The translations under genes were made by a program, and so were the position numbers. A stretch of DNA of 5,144 nucleotides from Pseudomonadota bacterium (GTDB taxonomy: Bacteria; Desulfobacterota; Syntrophia; Syntrophales; JADFWA01): positions 1 to 5,144 of the forward strand of contig JAUVKS010000152.1 in NCBI GenBank assembly GCA_030596145.1, in the 5' to 3' direction. Within the stretch, counting starts at the first letter, position 1. Every line of letters begins with the position of its first letter. A model generated the notes under the pieces. That model was given only the letters and a program-made list of their open reading frames with translations. It searched no databases and was not told the origin of the DNA. Shown here in pieces: positions 1 through 4,865 of this stretch.

Positions 1-1461
1 ACCGATCATCTCTTTCGCCTTATCTATATCGGCGCCATCGGTTTTCACGAAGGAGGCTTTTTTCAGTTTGTCCCTGTTGACGGAAAAATTGGACATATAA
101 GAAAGGCACTGGGCAGCCCTGTCCGAAGAGACGGGAACAAAGATTCCGTTTTCCTTCAATATCTCGATGGATTTGAAAGGCTCATCGGCAAAGGAGGTAT
201 GAACTATGATCGGCTTTTGGTACTCTTTAACCAGATTGACCAGCTCCTGTGATGTCTTTTCCTCTATTTCCCCCACATGAGGGGCGATAAACTCCTTGAA
301 TCCCCCGAAAAAACCCGTGATATATATAGAATCCACCACATCCTCTTCCATCAGAACACGTGCGACCTTGTTTATCATATCAGGATTTTCCTCTGCGGTT
401 CCTCCATAATCAATAGGGTTGCTGGCAGACATGCCTTTAAGAAGATATGGCCTGATCTTTTCCTGGATGGGTTCCGGAATGACGGGCACCTCAAGGCCGT
501 ACTTTTCTGCGTTATCCGCCGCCACAGAGTTGTCCCCACCTCCTTCGGAGATGATGGCAACCCTCTTCCCTTTGGGAAGGGGAAGATTTGCGAAGCACAT
601 GGCGACATCAAACATCTCATCCACATTTGAGACCCTGATTATCCCCGCCTGCCTGAAGGCGGCATCCACTATGGCGTCATCCGCCGCCAGAGATCCCGTA
701 TGGGAGGCGGCAGCCCTTGCCCCTGACGTTGACTTGCCGACCTTTAAGGCCACTATGGGCTTCTTTTTTGACACCTCACGCGCCATCTTGACAAGTTCGT
801 CACCAAATTTTATCCCCTCCATGTACGTCATGATGACCTTGGTGTTTTCATCCTGGCCCAGATATTCAAAATACTCATGAAATTTCACGCCGATGGCATT
901 TCCCGCGGAGATGATGGTGCTCAGTCCCATATCCCTCATTTTGGAATAGCGTATCAGGGAATCGATGATGTTACCGCTCTGGGCGACAATGGCAAGGGGG
1001 CCTTTCTTTATCGGAGGGAGCCCCAAAAGGTTCATATCTGCTGCAGCGGAAAACAGGCCGGAGCAGTTGGGACCAAGGATCTTTGCCCCGCCTTCGTCGG
1101 CAATCCTCAATATCTCTGCCTCTAACCTTTTCCCCTCTTCACCGGTTTCACCCAATCCGGCGGTAATGATCACAATACCCTTTGCCCCCATTTTCACGCT
1201 GTCGGCTACTGCCTGAGGAATGATTTTGGGAGGAACCACAATCATTACCAGATCGACCTTGTCCTCGATATCCAGGATAGAGGGATATGCCTTCCTGTCG
1301 AAAAGTTTTTCTCTTTTGGGATTGATGAGATATATCTTTCCTTTGTAACCCCCCTTTATCAGACTTCTTGTCCTCCGTTCCGCCGCCTTTCCAGGAACTT
1401 CCGACGCCCCTATAACCGCTATGGACTGAGGATTATATATCCTGCTTAAAGAATCATCCAT
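1..1461 (-). CDS. NDP-forming acyl-CoA synthetase (acetyl-CoA synthetase, ADP-forming type), C-terminal part beyond the window
   Basis: The reverse strand is open for 487 codons from ATG at 1461 to the window edge, so the stop lies outside. The start is supported by GGAGG at 1471-1475, 9 nt upstream. Residues 10-140 form a Rossmann CoA-binding domain (SIAVIGASEVPGK at 13-25, INPKR at 46-50, GPNCSGLF at 130-137). Residues about 152-290 and 298-460 look like the two succinyl-CoA-ligase-type flavodoxin domains. The signature SGARAAASHTGSLAADD is at 246-262, and His254 is the expected phosphohistidine. The family interconverts acyl-CoA plus ADP (or GDP) and phosphate with free acid plus ATP (or GTP) in the cytoplasm, conserving energy in anaerobes or activating acids. 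Many homologues are alpha-beta fusions of about 700 residues. The missing part could therefore be a fused ATP-grasp domain, or the beta subunit may be a separate gene. The acyl substrate cannot be read from the sequence; protein acetyltransferase (Pat-type) fusions are a less likely alternative. Confidence 0.93.
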   Translation of the reverse strand, partial: MDDSLSRIYNPQSIAVIGASEVPGKAAERRTRSLIKGGYKGKIYLINPKREKLFDRKAYPSILDIEDKVDLVMIVVPPKIIPQAVADSVKMGAKGIVIITAGLGETGEEGKRLEAEILRIADEGGAKILGPNCSGLFSAAADMNLLGLPPIKKGPLAIVAQSGNIIDSLIRYSKMRDMGLSTIISAGNAIGVKFHEYFEYLGQDENTKVIMTYMEGIKFGDELVKMAREVSKKKPIVALKVGKSTSGARAAASHTGSLAADDAIVDAAFRQAGIIRVSNVDEMFDVAMCFANLPLPKGKRVAIISEGGGDNSVAADNAEKYGLEVPVIPEPIQEKIRPYLLKGMSASNPIDYGGTAEENPDMINKVARVLMEEDVVDSIYITGFFGGFKEFIAPHVGEIEEKTSQELVNLVKEYQKPIIVHTSFADEPFKSIEILKENGIFVPVSSDRAAQCLSYMSNFSVNRDKLKKASFVKTDGADIDKAKEMIG

Positions 1462-1470
1462 TTTTCTTTG

Positions 1471-1475
1471 CCTCC
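1471..1475 (-). promoter_or_regulatory. Ribosome binding site of the acyl-CoA synthetase gene
   Basis: GGAGG on the reverse strand lies 9 nt before the ATG at 1461. It fixes the start of a gene whose far end is not in the window. It sits only about 15 nt inside the synthetase-side end of the repeat element at 1490-1608, so the element stops just short of the translation initiation region. Confidence 0.75.
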
Positions 1476-1489
1476 ACTTTTTGATGGTC

Positions 1490-1608
1490 TCGTAAAAAGT
1501 CGAAATATACACAATTTTGTCATTCCCGTAAAAACGGGAATCCAGTCTTTTCAAGTGCTTAGGCGTTTATGGATTCCCGCCTACGCGGGAATGACAGACT
1601 TTTTACGA
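1490..1608. repeat. MITE-like/dRS3-like palindromic repeat element, 119 bp
   Basis: Perfect 12-bp terminal inverted repeats, TCGTAAAAAGTC at 1490-1501 and GACTTTTTACGA at 1597-1608, enclose two internal palindromes of the form ATTCCC-N8-GGGAAT at 1522-1541 and 1573-1592. These internal units match the pattern of the neisserial dRS3 repeat, and similar GTCATTCCCG...GGGAATCC units are common in many proteobacteria. The two units are also inverted relative to each other (GTCATTCCCG at 1519-1528, CGGGAATGAC at 1586-1595), so a transcript could fold either as two short hairpins or one long one. There is no coding capacity. No clear target-site duplication is visible. The element lies between the RpiR-type regulator and the synthetase and may attenuate or stabilise read-through RNA. 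I infer mobility from the structure only. Confidence 0.8.
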
Positions 1609-1620
1609 ATGTGTCACTTT

Positions 1621-2469
1621 TCATTGATGGACATAAATATCTTTTTCACCCCATACAATTTCCAGTTTTTTTAATGATTTTAACATCTTCTCCGAATCAC
1701 TAACACTCACCGCCGTTACAATGGCATTGATAAGGCTTAAAGGAGCGGTGAAAGATTCAATGTATGAATCTATGTCACATCTCGCTGTGAGAACGAGATT
1801 ACAATGCCTTGCCAAAGGGGATAAAAGGTGATCGGTTATACCTATACACTTTATCCTCTTCTCCCTGGCATATTTTATGGCATCTATGGTTATCTTGGCG
1901 TACCTTGGGAAACTGATACCGATGACAAGATCACTTTTTCGCCATGTGACGGCATGATCCCAGAATTCACCATGGTCAGGCTTTAAGACCCTGACATCCT
2001 TTCCTATGTAGCGCAGTGTCGTTCCGAAAAAGATAGACAGAGAATACGCGCTTCTAAGGCCTATAATGAAGATGCGTTCAGCCTTTCTTATCTCGGCTAC
2101 TACCTGCATGAATGTGTCGATGGATATATTTTTAAGGGTCTGGGAGAGATTTTCCATATCTTCTTGAAATACTTTGATTAAAATATCCTCTTCATCCTTT
2201 ATATGGCTTACGGTATGCTCAAACCTTGATACAGTGGATATCTTCTCTTTGATGGAAGACTGAAGCTCCCTTTTAAATTCAGGAAACCCTTTAAATCCCA
2301 TAGCCTGGGCCAGCCTTATTATAGTGGCCTCACTTACCCCGATCTTCCGGGCCAGGTTTGAAGCAGAAAGGAAGATAGACTCTTCGTAATGATCAAGGAT
2401 ATATTTTAATGCCCTCTTTTGAGATATTGTAAGTCCATCTTGTCCTTTTTTTATTTTATCTGAAATCAT
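1621..2469 (-). CDS. MurR/RpiR-family transcriptional regulator (HTH plus SIS domain)
   Basis: This is a complete 282-residue protein, the usual length for the family. Residues 1-75 are the N-terminal HTH_6 domain; the helix-turn-helix is clear at 36-70 (SASNLARKIGVSEATIIRLAQ, then MGFKGFPEFKREL). Residues about 120-255 are a SIS sugar-isomerase fold, with a first loop IIGLRSAYSL at 135-144 and a second loop GISFPRYAKIT at 184-194. The family normally binds phosphosugars or related anions through the SIS domain and represses or activates nearby genes in the cytoplasm. Here the usual S-x-S-G-x-T loop is replaced by SFPRY, a variant I know from other members, so the ligand need not be a sugar phosphate. 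The start ATG has GAAGGA at 2481-2486, 11 nt upstream. The synthetase lies 159 bp downstream on the same strand and is the obvious candidate target or operon partner, but this is inference. Confidence 0.93.
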   Translation of the reverse strand: MISDKIKKGQDGLTISQKRALKYILDHYEESIFLSASNLARKIGVSEATIIRLAQAMGFKGFPEFKRELQSSIKEKISTVSRFEHTVSHIKDEEDILIKVFQEDMENLSQTLKNISIDTFMQVVAEIRKAERIFIIGLRSAYSLSIFFGTTLRYIGKDVRVLKPDHGEFWDHAVTWRKSDLVIGISFPRYAKITIDAIKYAREKRIKCIGITDHLLSPLARHCNLVLTARCDIDSYIESFTAPLSLINAIVTAVSVSDSEKMLKSLKKLEIVWGEKDIYVHQ

Positions 2470-2514
2470 TATAAAGGAAATCCTTCAATGATAAATATAT
2501 TTGCAACATTTATT

Positions 2515-2542
2515 ACGTTACATGGTTAAAATGGAAAGTCAA
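2515..2542 (-). promoter_or_regulatory. Candidate sigma70-type promoter of the RpiR-family regulator
   Basis: On the reverse strand TTGACT (2537-2542, 5/6 match to the -35 consensus) is followed after 16 nt by TAACGT (2515-2520, only 3/6 to the -10). The region just upstream of the -35 is very A/T rich, with T-runs that could serve as an UP element. The predicted leader is about 40 nt. The weak -10 makes this tentative. An AAGGA-AA-TCCTT inverted repeat at 2474-2485 overlaps the ribosome binding site and could be an autoregulatory site. Confidence 0.35.
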
Positions 2543-2661
2543 ACAAAAAATGTAAGTTTTTTTCAGGTCTCCAGACGGGTATATATGATTGGATTGCTTC
2601 TTCTACTGGATTGGAAATTAAGTGAAAGGCGAAGGCGGTGAGCGTGAGATCAGACATAAAA

Positions 2662-2692
2662 GTGAGTGTGCGGTATAATACCGCACACTCAC
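2662..2692. repeat. 31-nt perfect palindrome (15-bp arms, 1-nt centre)
   Basis: The left arm GTGAGTGTGCGGTAT (2662-2676) and right arm ATACCGCACACTCAC (2678-2692) are exact reverse complements around a single A. As RNA it would form a long hairpin with a tiny loop; as DNA it could be a cruciform or a dimeric protein-binding site. On the reverse strand it is followed by only four T residues, so it is at best a weak intrinsic terminator. It directly abuts the tRNA-like sequence to its right. Confidence 0.85.
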
Positions 2693-2755
2693 CAAAAGGA
2701 TTTGAACCTTCGACCTTCGGATTCGTAGTAATTATCCCGGAGCTTCCTAACCTCC
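2692..2755 (-). pseudogene. Degenerate tRNA-like sequence (possible tRNA or attachment-site remnant)
   Basis: Reading the reverse strand, GGAG-GTTAGGAAG-CTCC (2755-2739) resembles a D-arm with GG in its loop. GAAGG-TTCAAAT-CCTTT (2711-2695) is a good T-arm: five pairs including one G-T, and a loop fitting TTCRANY. Between them the expected anticodon arm is poor: only GGAT/ATCC can pair, across an 11-nt loop. No 7-bp acceptor stem and no CCA can be found, and the 31-nt palindrome begins where the acceptor 3' strand should be. It is therefore not a working tRNA. A decayed tRNA or a tRNA-derived integration scar is my inference; chance resemblance of the D-arm remains possible. Confidence 0.4.
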
Positions 2756-2800
2756 TCAAAACTCAATAAGTATTTGTATACATTACATTTACACTTATCA

Positions 2801-2847
2801 CATTTTTTCTCATTTTGTCACATTTTAGCAGATTTTGGAAAGTTTTT
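2801..2847. other. Helically phased T-tracts (predicted intrinsically curved DNA)
   Basis: T-runs of 4-6 bases occur at 2803-2808, 2813-2816, 2823-2826, 2833-2836 and 2843-2847. Their centres are 9 to 10.5 bp apart, which is the helical repeat. CATTTT recurs exactly every 10 bp at 2801, 2811 and 2821. Such phased A/T-tracts are known to bend DNA. No promoter or gene start is obvious at this spot, so the role is unknown; it could be a binding region for a nucleoid protein or part of a recombination site. Confidence 0.6.
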
Positions 2848-2956
2848 CTCACACGGATTCTCACACAGCTATCTTACCCACTTCATCCAAATTTAACATT
2901 GCAGTTCCCTGCGGGGTTAGCAAGCGATTTTAGAAGAATTGTTTCCTACGATTCGG

Positions 2957-2990
2957 AGGTTCCCCGTCCGTTGCAACGGACGGGGAACCT
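2957..2990. repeat. 34-nt perfect palindrome (17-bp arms, no spacer)
   Basis: The left arm AGGTTCCCCGTCCGTTG (2957-2973) is the exact reverse complement of the right arm (2974-2990). One further G-T and one G-C pair can extend the stem outward. It is GC-rich compared with its surroundings and is not followed by a T-run on either strand, so it is not a standard intrinsic terminator. Its form fits a dispersed REP-like palindromic repeat or a strong mRNA 3'-end stabiliser for the minus-strand gene ending at 3128, which transcribes toward it. Confidence 0.85.
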
Positions 2991-3017
2991 TCAATTAAAG
3001 GAGATTAAGAAGATGAG

Positions 3018-3039
3018 CCCTCCTGAAGATCCCGGAGGG
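3018..3039. terminator. GC hairpin, possible weak terminator
   Basis: CCCTCC (3018-3023) pairs with GGAGGG (3034-3039) across a 10-nt loop. On the plus strand it is followed by a T-rich but interrupted stretch through about 3062 (GTTGTTGTTTGT, later six T). On the minus strand, which would be the useful direction for the gene ending at 3128, no T-run follows. It could form the 3' end of that transcript together with the 34-nt palindrome, but as a terminator it is weak. Confidence 0.3.
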
Positions 3040-3127
3040 TGTTGTTGTTTGTACTTTGTTTTTTGATGCAAGCTTCAAGGGTTTTCCTTTTTATGACCTG
3101 CGGTACATGTGCATCGACAACTTATAC

Positions 3128-4039
3128 TTATGGCGGTGAAATCTGATCTAAAGGCGTTGGCTGAATAAAAGTCTTGTATATCATCTCCTTCTGGAAGTTA
3201 GCAATCACGCCAGAGGCCAACGTATTTTGAGTATAACGGGTTTCGCCGATTAGCTGAGGGTCCTGTATTTCAGGTGAATACAGATCAGCACCTTCCTGAA
3301 GATGCAGAACCATCGAGGCAGTAACTTCACCGTATCCACTGGCGGTAACCTCATGCGACAGAGCAGGCGAAAGCGCCGTTGCGCTGGCGGGATCCTTCGT
3401 CAGGTCAGGCGGAAGCGTCGTTGTGGCAGCAGTATCCTTCGTAGCAACGATTGCCGGTGTATCGGCAAACATATTAACACCTGTCTTTACTGTACTGCCC
3501 ATAGTGATAAACTCGTTGGTCGCGGGATACCATGCCCAATCGCCTTCTGCCGCCCAGGGGCAGATCGATTCCAGTCCACCGATTTCTCCCGGCTCCACGA
3601 TGCCTCCGTACGACACAATACCGATTCCAACTCTCTCCGACTCATCAAGTTCAGCTACCAGACTCGCAGTGTCTCCAACATACCCAAAATCTTTGGTTAC
3701 CCCTAAATTGGGTACATCATCAATATGCGAATAGGCGGCAAAGGTCTTATTAAACATGGTGGAACCATCAACTGCGGAAAAGTTCTCTTCATAGCGAATC
3801 TGTGCCGCACTGTCGAGAACCTGCATCGTCATAGTAGTAACATCAAACATGCCTGTTCCATATGTCCAGGTGAATGCTTCATTTTCCGTTACCGTTCCAA
3901 AACAATCAATGATAGTAGCCGCGTCAACATAGAAACCCTCAACCGGCGGTGGAACTGGCGGACTCGCTACAGCGGTGTTCGCCAAACCGAATGCCGCTAC
4001 CAGAGCCAACAACCCAACCATCTTTACAATTCTACTCAT
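3128..4039 (-). CDS. Exported protein of unknown function with internal tandem duplication
   Basis: The protein has 303 residues from the ATG at 4039. An in-frame TTG at 4063 would add eight residues but lies upstream of the ribosome binding site (GGAGG at 4047-4051, 7 nt before the ATG), so the ATG is preferred. Residues 1-25 are a classic Sec signal peptide (MSRIVK, hydrophobic core GLLALVAAFGLA, cleavage predicted after AVA at 25). There is no lipobox and no later membrane segment, so the mature chain should be periplasmic or secreted. It begins with a proline-rich stretch (SPPVPPPVEG). The mature chain has two cysteines (46 and 160) that could form a disulfide and is rich in Thr, Ala, Gly and acidic residues. 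Residues 200-213 and 214-227 are diverged copies of one 14-residue unit starting TKD. I do not recognise the family; a surface or envelope protein is only a guess. Confidence 0.85.
   Translation of the reverse strand: MSRIVKMVGLLALVAAFGLANTAVASPPVPPPVEGFYVDAATIIDCFGTVTENEAFTWTYGTGMFDVTTMTMQVLDSAAQIRYEENFSAVDGSTMFNKTFAAYSHIDDVPNLGVTKDFGYVGDTASLVAELDESERVGIGIVSYGGIVEPGEIGGLESICPWAAEGDWAWYPATNEFITMGSTVKTGVNMFADTPAIVATKDTAATTTLPPDLTKDPASATALSPALSHEVTASGYGEVTASMVLHLQEGADLYSPEIQDPQLIGETRYTQNTLASGVIANFQKEMIYKTFIQPTPLDQISPP
3359..3442 (-). repeat. 42-bp tandem duplication inside the exported protein gene
   Basis: The two adjacent 42-bp units are 3442-3401 and 3400-3359 in reading order. They both begin ACGAAGGAT and match at 32 of 42 positions by my count. 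They encode TKDTAATTTLPPDL and TKDPASATALSPAL, identical at 8 of 14 residues. The Thr/Pro/Ala composition suggests an extended linker rather than a folded core. The divergence shows the duplication is not recent. Confidence 0.7.
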
Positions 4040-4162
4040 CTTGAAACCTCCCCTCCTGAACAATTTTCAATTTGTTACAGATGTTTAATTTGATATTTCA
4101 AACTTCGCTAAGAATACCCTTTCCTTCCCATTTTTTGCGATCATTTTACTTTCTACTTTTTC

Positions 4163-4190
4163 AACATACCTATTCTGTGTTATTTGTCAA
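4163..4190 (-). promoter_or_regulatory. Sigma70-type promoter of the exported protein gene
   Basis: On the reverse strand a perfect -35 TTGACA (4185-4190) is separated by 16 nt from TATGTT (4163-4168, 4/6 match to the -10). A run of seven T residues (4192-4198) lies just upstream of the -35 and could act as an UP element. Transcription would start near 4156, giving a leader of about 115 nt before the ATG at 4039. I see no recognisable riboswitch in that leader. Confidence 0.6.
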
Positions 4191-4307
4191 TAAAAAAAGC
4201 CTAATAACATAGCATCATAGTTGTCTGAACCATTCTCACCATCTGTCAGGACATTATTTTCTTGGGATTCTTCTTCAGGTCCACAAACTTTTAAAATAAC
4301 CTGTTTT

Positions 4308-4619
4308 TCAGTACTGGTCAAAATCCCCGAGTGGTCGTTTGAAGGTGAACTCAGCAGGATCAACAATCAACCGTTCATAAGCGGTTTTTGTATTACCGCC
4401 CAACGCAGAAAAAGGAAGCGACACAACAAATAATGCCGTACCGATAATGGTAGCAGCAATTCCCAACGGCCTGACAATCAACGCATCAACGGCCATTTTA
4501 CCGACTGTAAATTGCTTGTCCTCATCCGAGTTTTGGGCAAGCGCCGTTGAACCAAACGGGACAACCAGCATAGCGATAATAACCAGAAAAATGATGGATG
4601 ATTTAAGGGTTCTTTGCAT
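4308..4619 (-). CDS. Small conserved exported/membrane protein, function unknown
   Basis: This is a complete 103-residue protein. AGGAGG at 4625-4630 lies 5 nt before the ATG. Residues 1-28 form a signal peptide with cleavage predicted after ALA (28). Residues 51-73 (PLGIAATIIGTALFVVSLPFSAL) are a second hydrophobic, probably membrane-spanning segment. The block from DALIVRPLG (45-53) through LPFSALGGNTK (68-78) to a C-terminal DPAEFTFKRPLGDF (87-100) is one I recognise as a conserved family of about 100 residues in Proteobacteria. From memory, members are often auto-annotated 'multidrug transporter', but a single helix cannot be a transporter and no function is established. The R-P-L-G motif appears twice, flanking the hydrophobic segment. 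It has its own promoter and is transcribed divergently from the repeat-protein gene at 4866. Confidence 0.85.
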   Translation of the reverse strand: MQRTLKSSIIFLVIIAMLVVPFGSTALAQNSDEDKQFTVGKMAVDALIVRPLGIAATIIGTALFVVSLPFSALGGNTKTAYERLIVDPAEFTFKRPLGDFDQY

Positions 4620-4654
4620 AAATGCCTCCTTTCGAAACTTACATTTTTAAGTAA

Positions 4655-4670
4655 AGTGAAAACATTCACA
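4655..4670. promoter_or_regulatory. CRP-like inverted repeat over the transcription start
   Basis: On the reverse strand this reads TGTGA-N6-TCACT, nine of ten half-site bases matching the CRP consensus TGTGA-N6-TCACA. The symmetric core is GTGAA-AACA-TTCAC on the plus strand. Being centred on the predicted start of the 4308-4619 transcript, a bound protein would be expected to repress that gene. It lies over 100 bp upstream of the divergent gene's candidate start. A single short match can arise by chance. Confidence 0.35.
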
Positions 4671-4672
4671 CT

Positions 4673-4701
4673 ATCTTAGCAGTTATCCTAACAGGTTGCA
4701 A
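4673..4701 (-). promoter_or_regulatory. Sigma70-type promoter with extended -10 for the small exported protein gene
   Basis: On the reverse strand TTGCAA (4696-4701, 4/6 to the -35) is followed after exactly 17 nt by TAAGAT (4673-4678, 4/6 to the -10). A TG one base upstream gives an extended -10 (TGCTAAGAT). Transcription would start near 4666, a leader of about 47 nt. An inverted repeat at 4655-4670 covers this start point and could be an operator. Confidence 0.6.
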
Positions 4702-4771
4702 CAATTGATCGGGTTGAAAATATAAACGGTCAGCCCGAACTCATGCATTTATCCCTTAGTATAAAAATCCC

Positions 4772-4834
4772 TTGACATCGTAGTTGCAAAACGCTAAGGA
4801 AATTCACAGTTTTCATATGTTTTTCTTATATAAC
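4772..4834 (+). promoter_or_regulatory. Promoter region of the repeat-protein gene (two candidates)
   Basis: A perfect TTGACA at 4772-4777 has a poor -10 at the right distance (TAAGGA, 4795-4800, spacer 17). A second candidate is TTCACA (4803-4808, 5/6) with TATATA (4827-4832, 4/6) at an 18-nt spacer, which would give a leader of about 25 nt. A direct repeat ATCCCTT (4751-4757 and 4767-4773, period 16) overlaps the first -35 and could bind a regulator. I cannot choose between the two. Confidence 0.4.
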
Positions 4835-4851
4835 CTTCTACACAAAGAGAA

Positions 4852-4856
4852 GGAGG
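4852..4856 (+). promoter_or_regulatory. Ribosome binding site of the repeat-protein gene
   Basis: GGAGG within AGAAGGAGGGGAA lies 9 nt before the ATG at 4866. It is a strong site and decides the start of a gene that is cut by the window edge. Confidence 0.8.
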
Positions 4857-4865
4857 GGAATAAAA

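Larger units (their letters stand above)
2470..3127. other. 658-bp intergenic region without a convincing gene
   Basis: No reading frame here has a credible start, ribosome binding site and recognisable protein. The stretch instead holds the candidate regulator promoter, two long palindromes (2662-2692 and 2957-2990), a tRNA-like remnant, phased T-tracts (2801-2847), a 9-bp direct repeat TTCTCACAC at 2846-2854 and 2858-2866, and a GC hairpin (3018-3039). The concentration of such elements between two genes facing the same way suggests a former integration or transposition site, but no integrase or transposase remnant is recognisable. Confidence 0.6.

Noticed and set aside
277..1216. Several plus-strand open frames of 82-153 codons opposite the acyl-CoA synthetase gene.
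   Set aside because: They are antisense to a continuous, clearly homologous coding frame and resemble no known protein; they are composition shadows.
2526..2759. A 77-codon minus-strand frame beginning with TTG.
   Set aside because: Its first third is the translation of the tRNA-like remnant (TTNPKVEGSNPFG is typical of translated tRNA), and it then crosses the palindrome. No ribosome binding site or family resemblance supports it.
2815..3066. An 83-codon plus-strand frame beginning with TTG.
   Set aside because: It runs through the phased T-tracts, the 34-nt palindrome and the GC hairpin, has no ribosome binding site and matches nothing I know. A pseudogene fragment cannot be excluded but is not supported.
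3302..4093. Several plus-strand frames of 73-134 codons opposite the exported protein gene.
   Set aside because: They are antisense to a gene with a signal peptide, ribosome binding site and promoter, and have none of these themselves.
4192..4213. T7 run after a weak hairpin on the minus strand, a possible terminator for the gene ending at 4308.
   Set aside because: Only about four base pairs with a bulge can form. The T-run is better explained as the upstream part of the promoter at 4163-4190.
4709..4738. Inverted repeat TCGGGTT ... AGCCCGA between the divergent promoters.
   Set aside because: It has seven pairs including one G-T mismatch and a 16-nt spacer, which is too weak to call an operator or terminator by itself.
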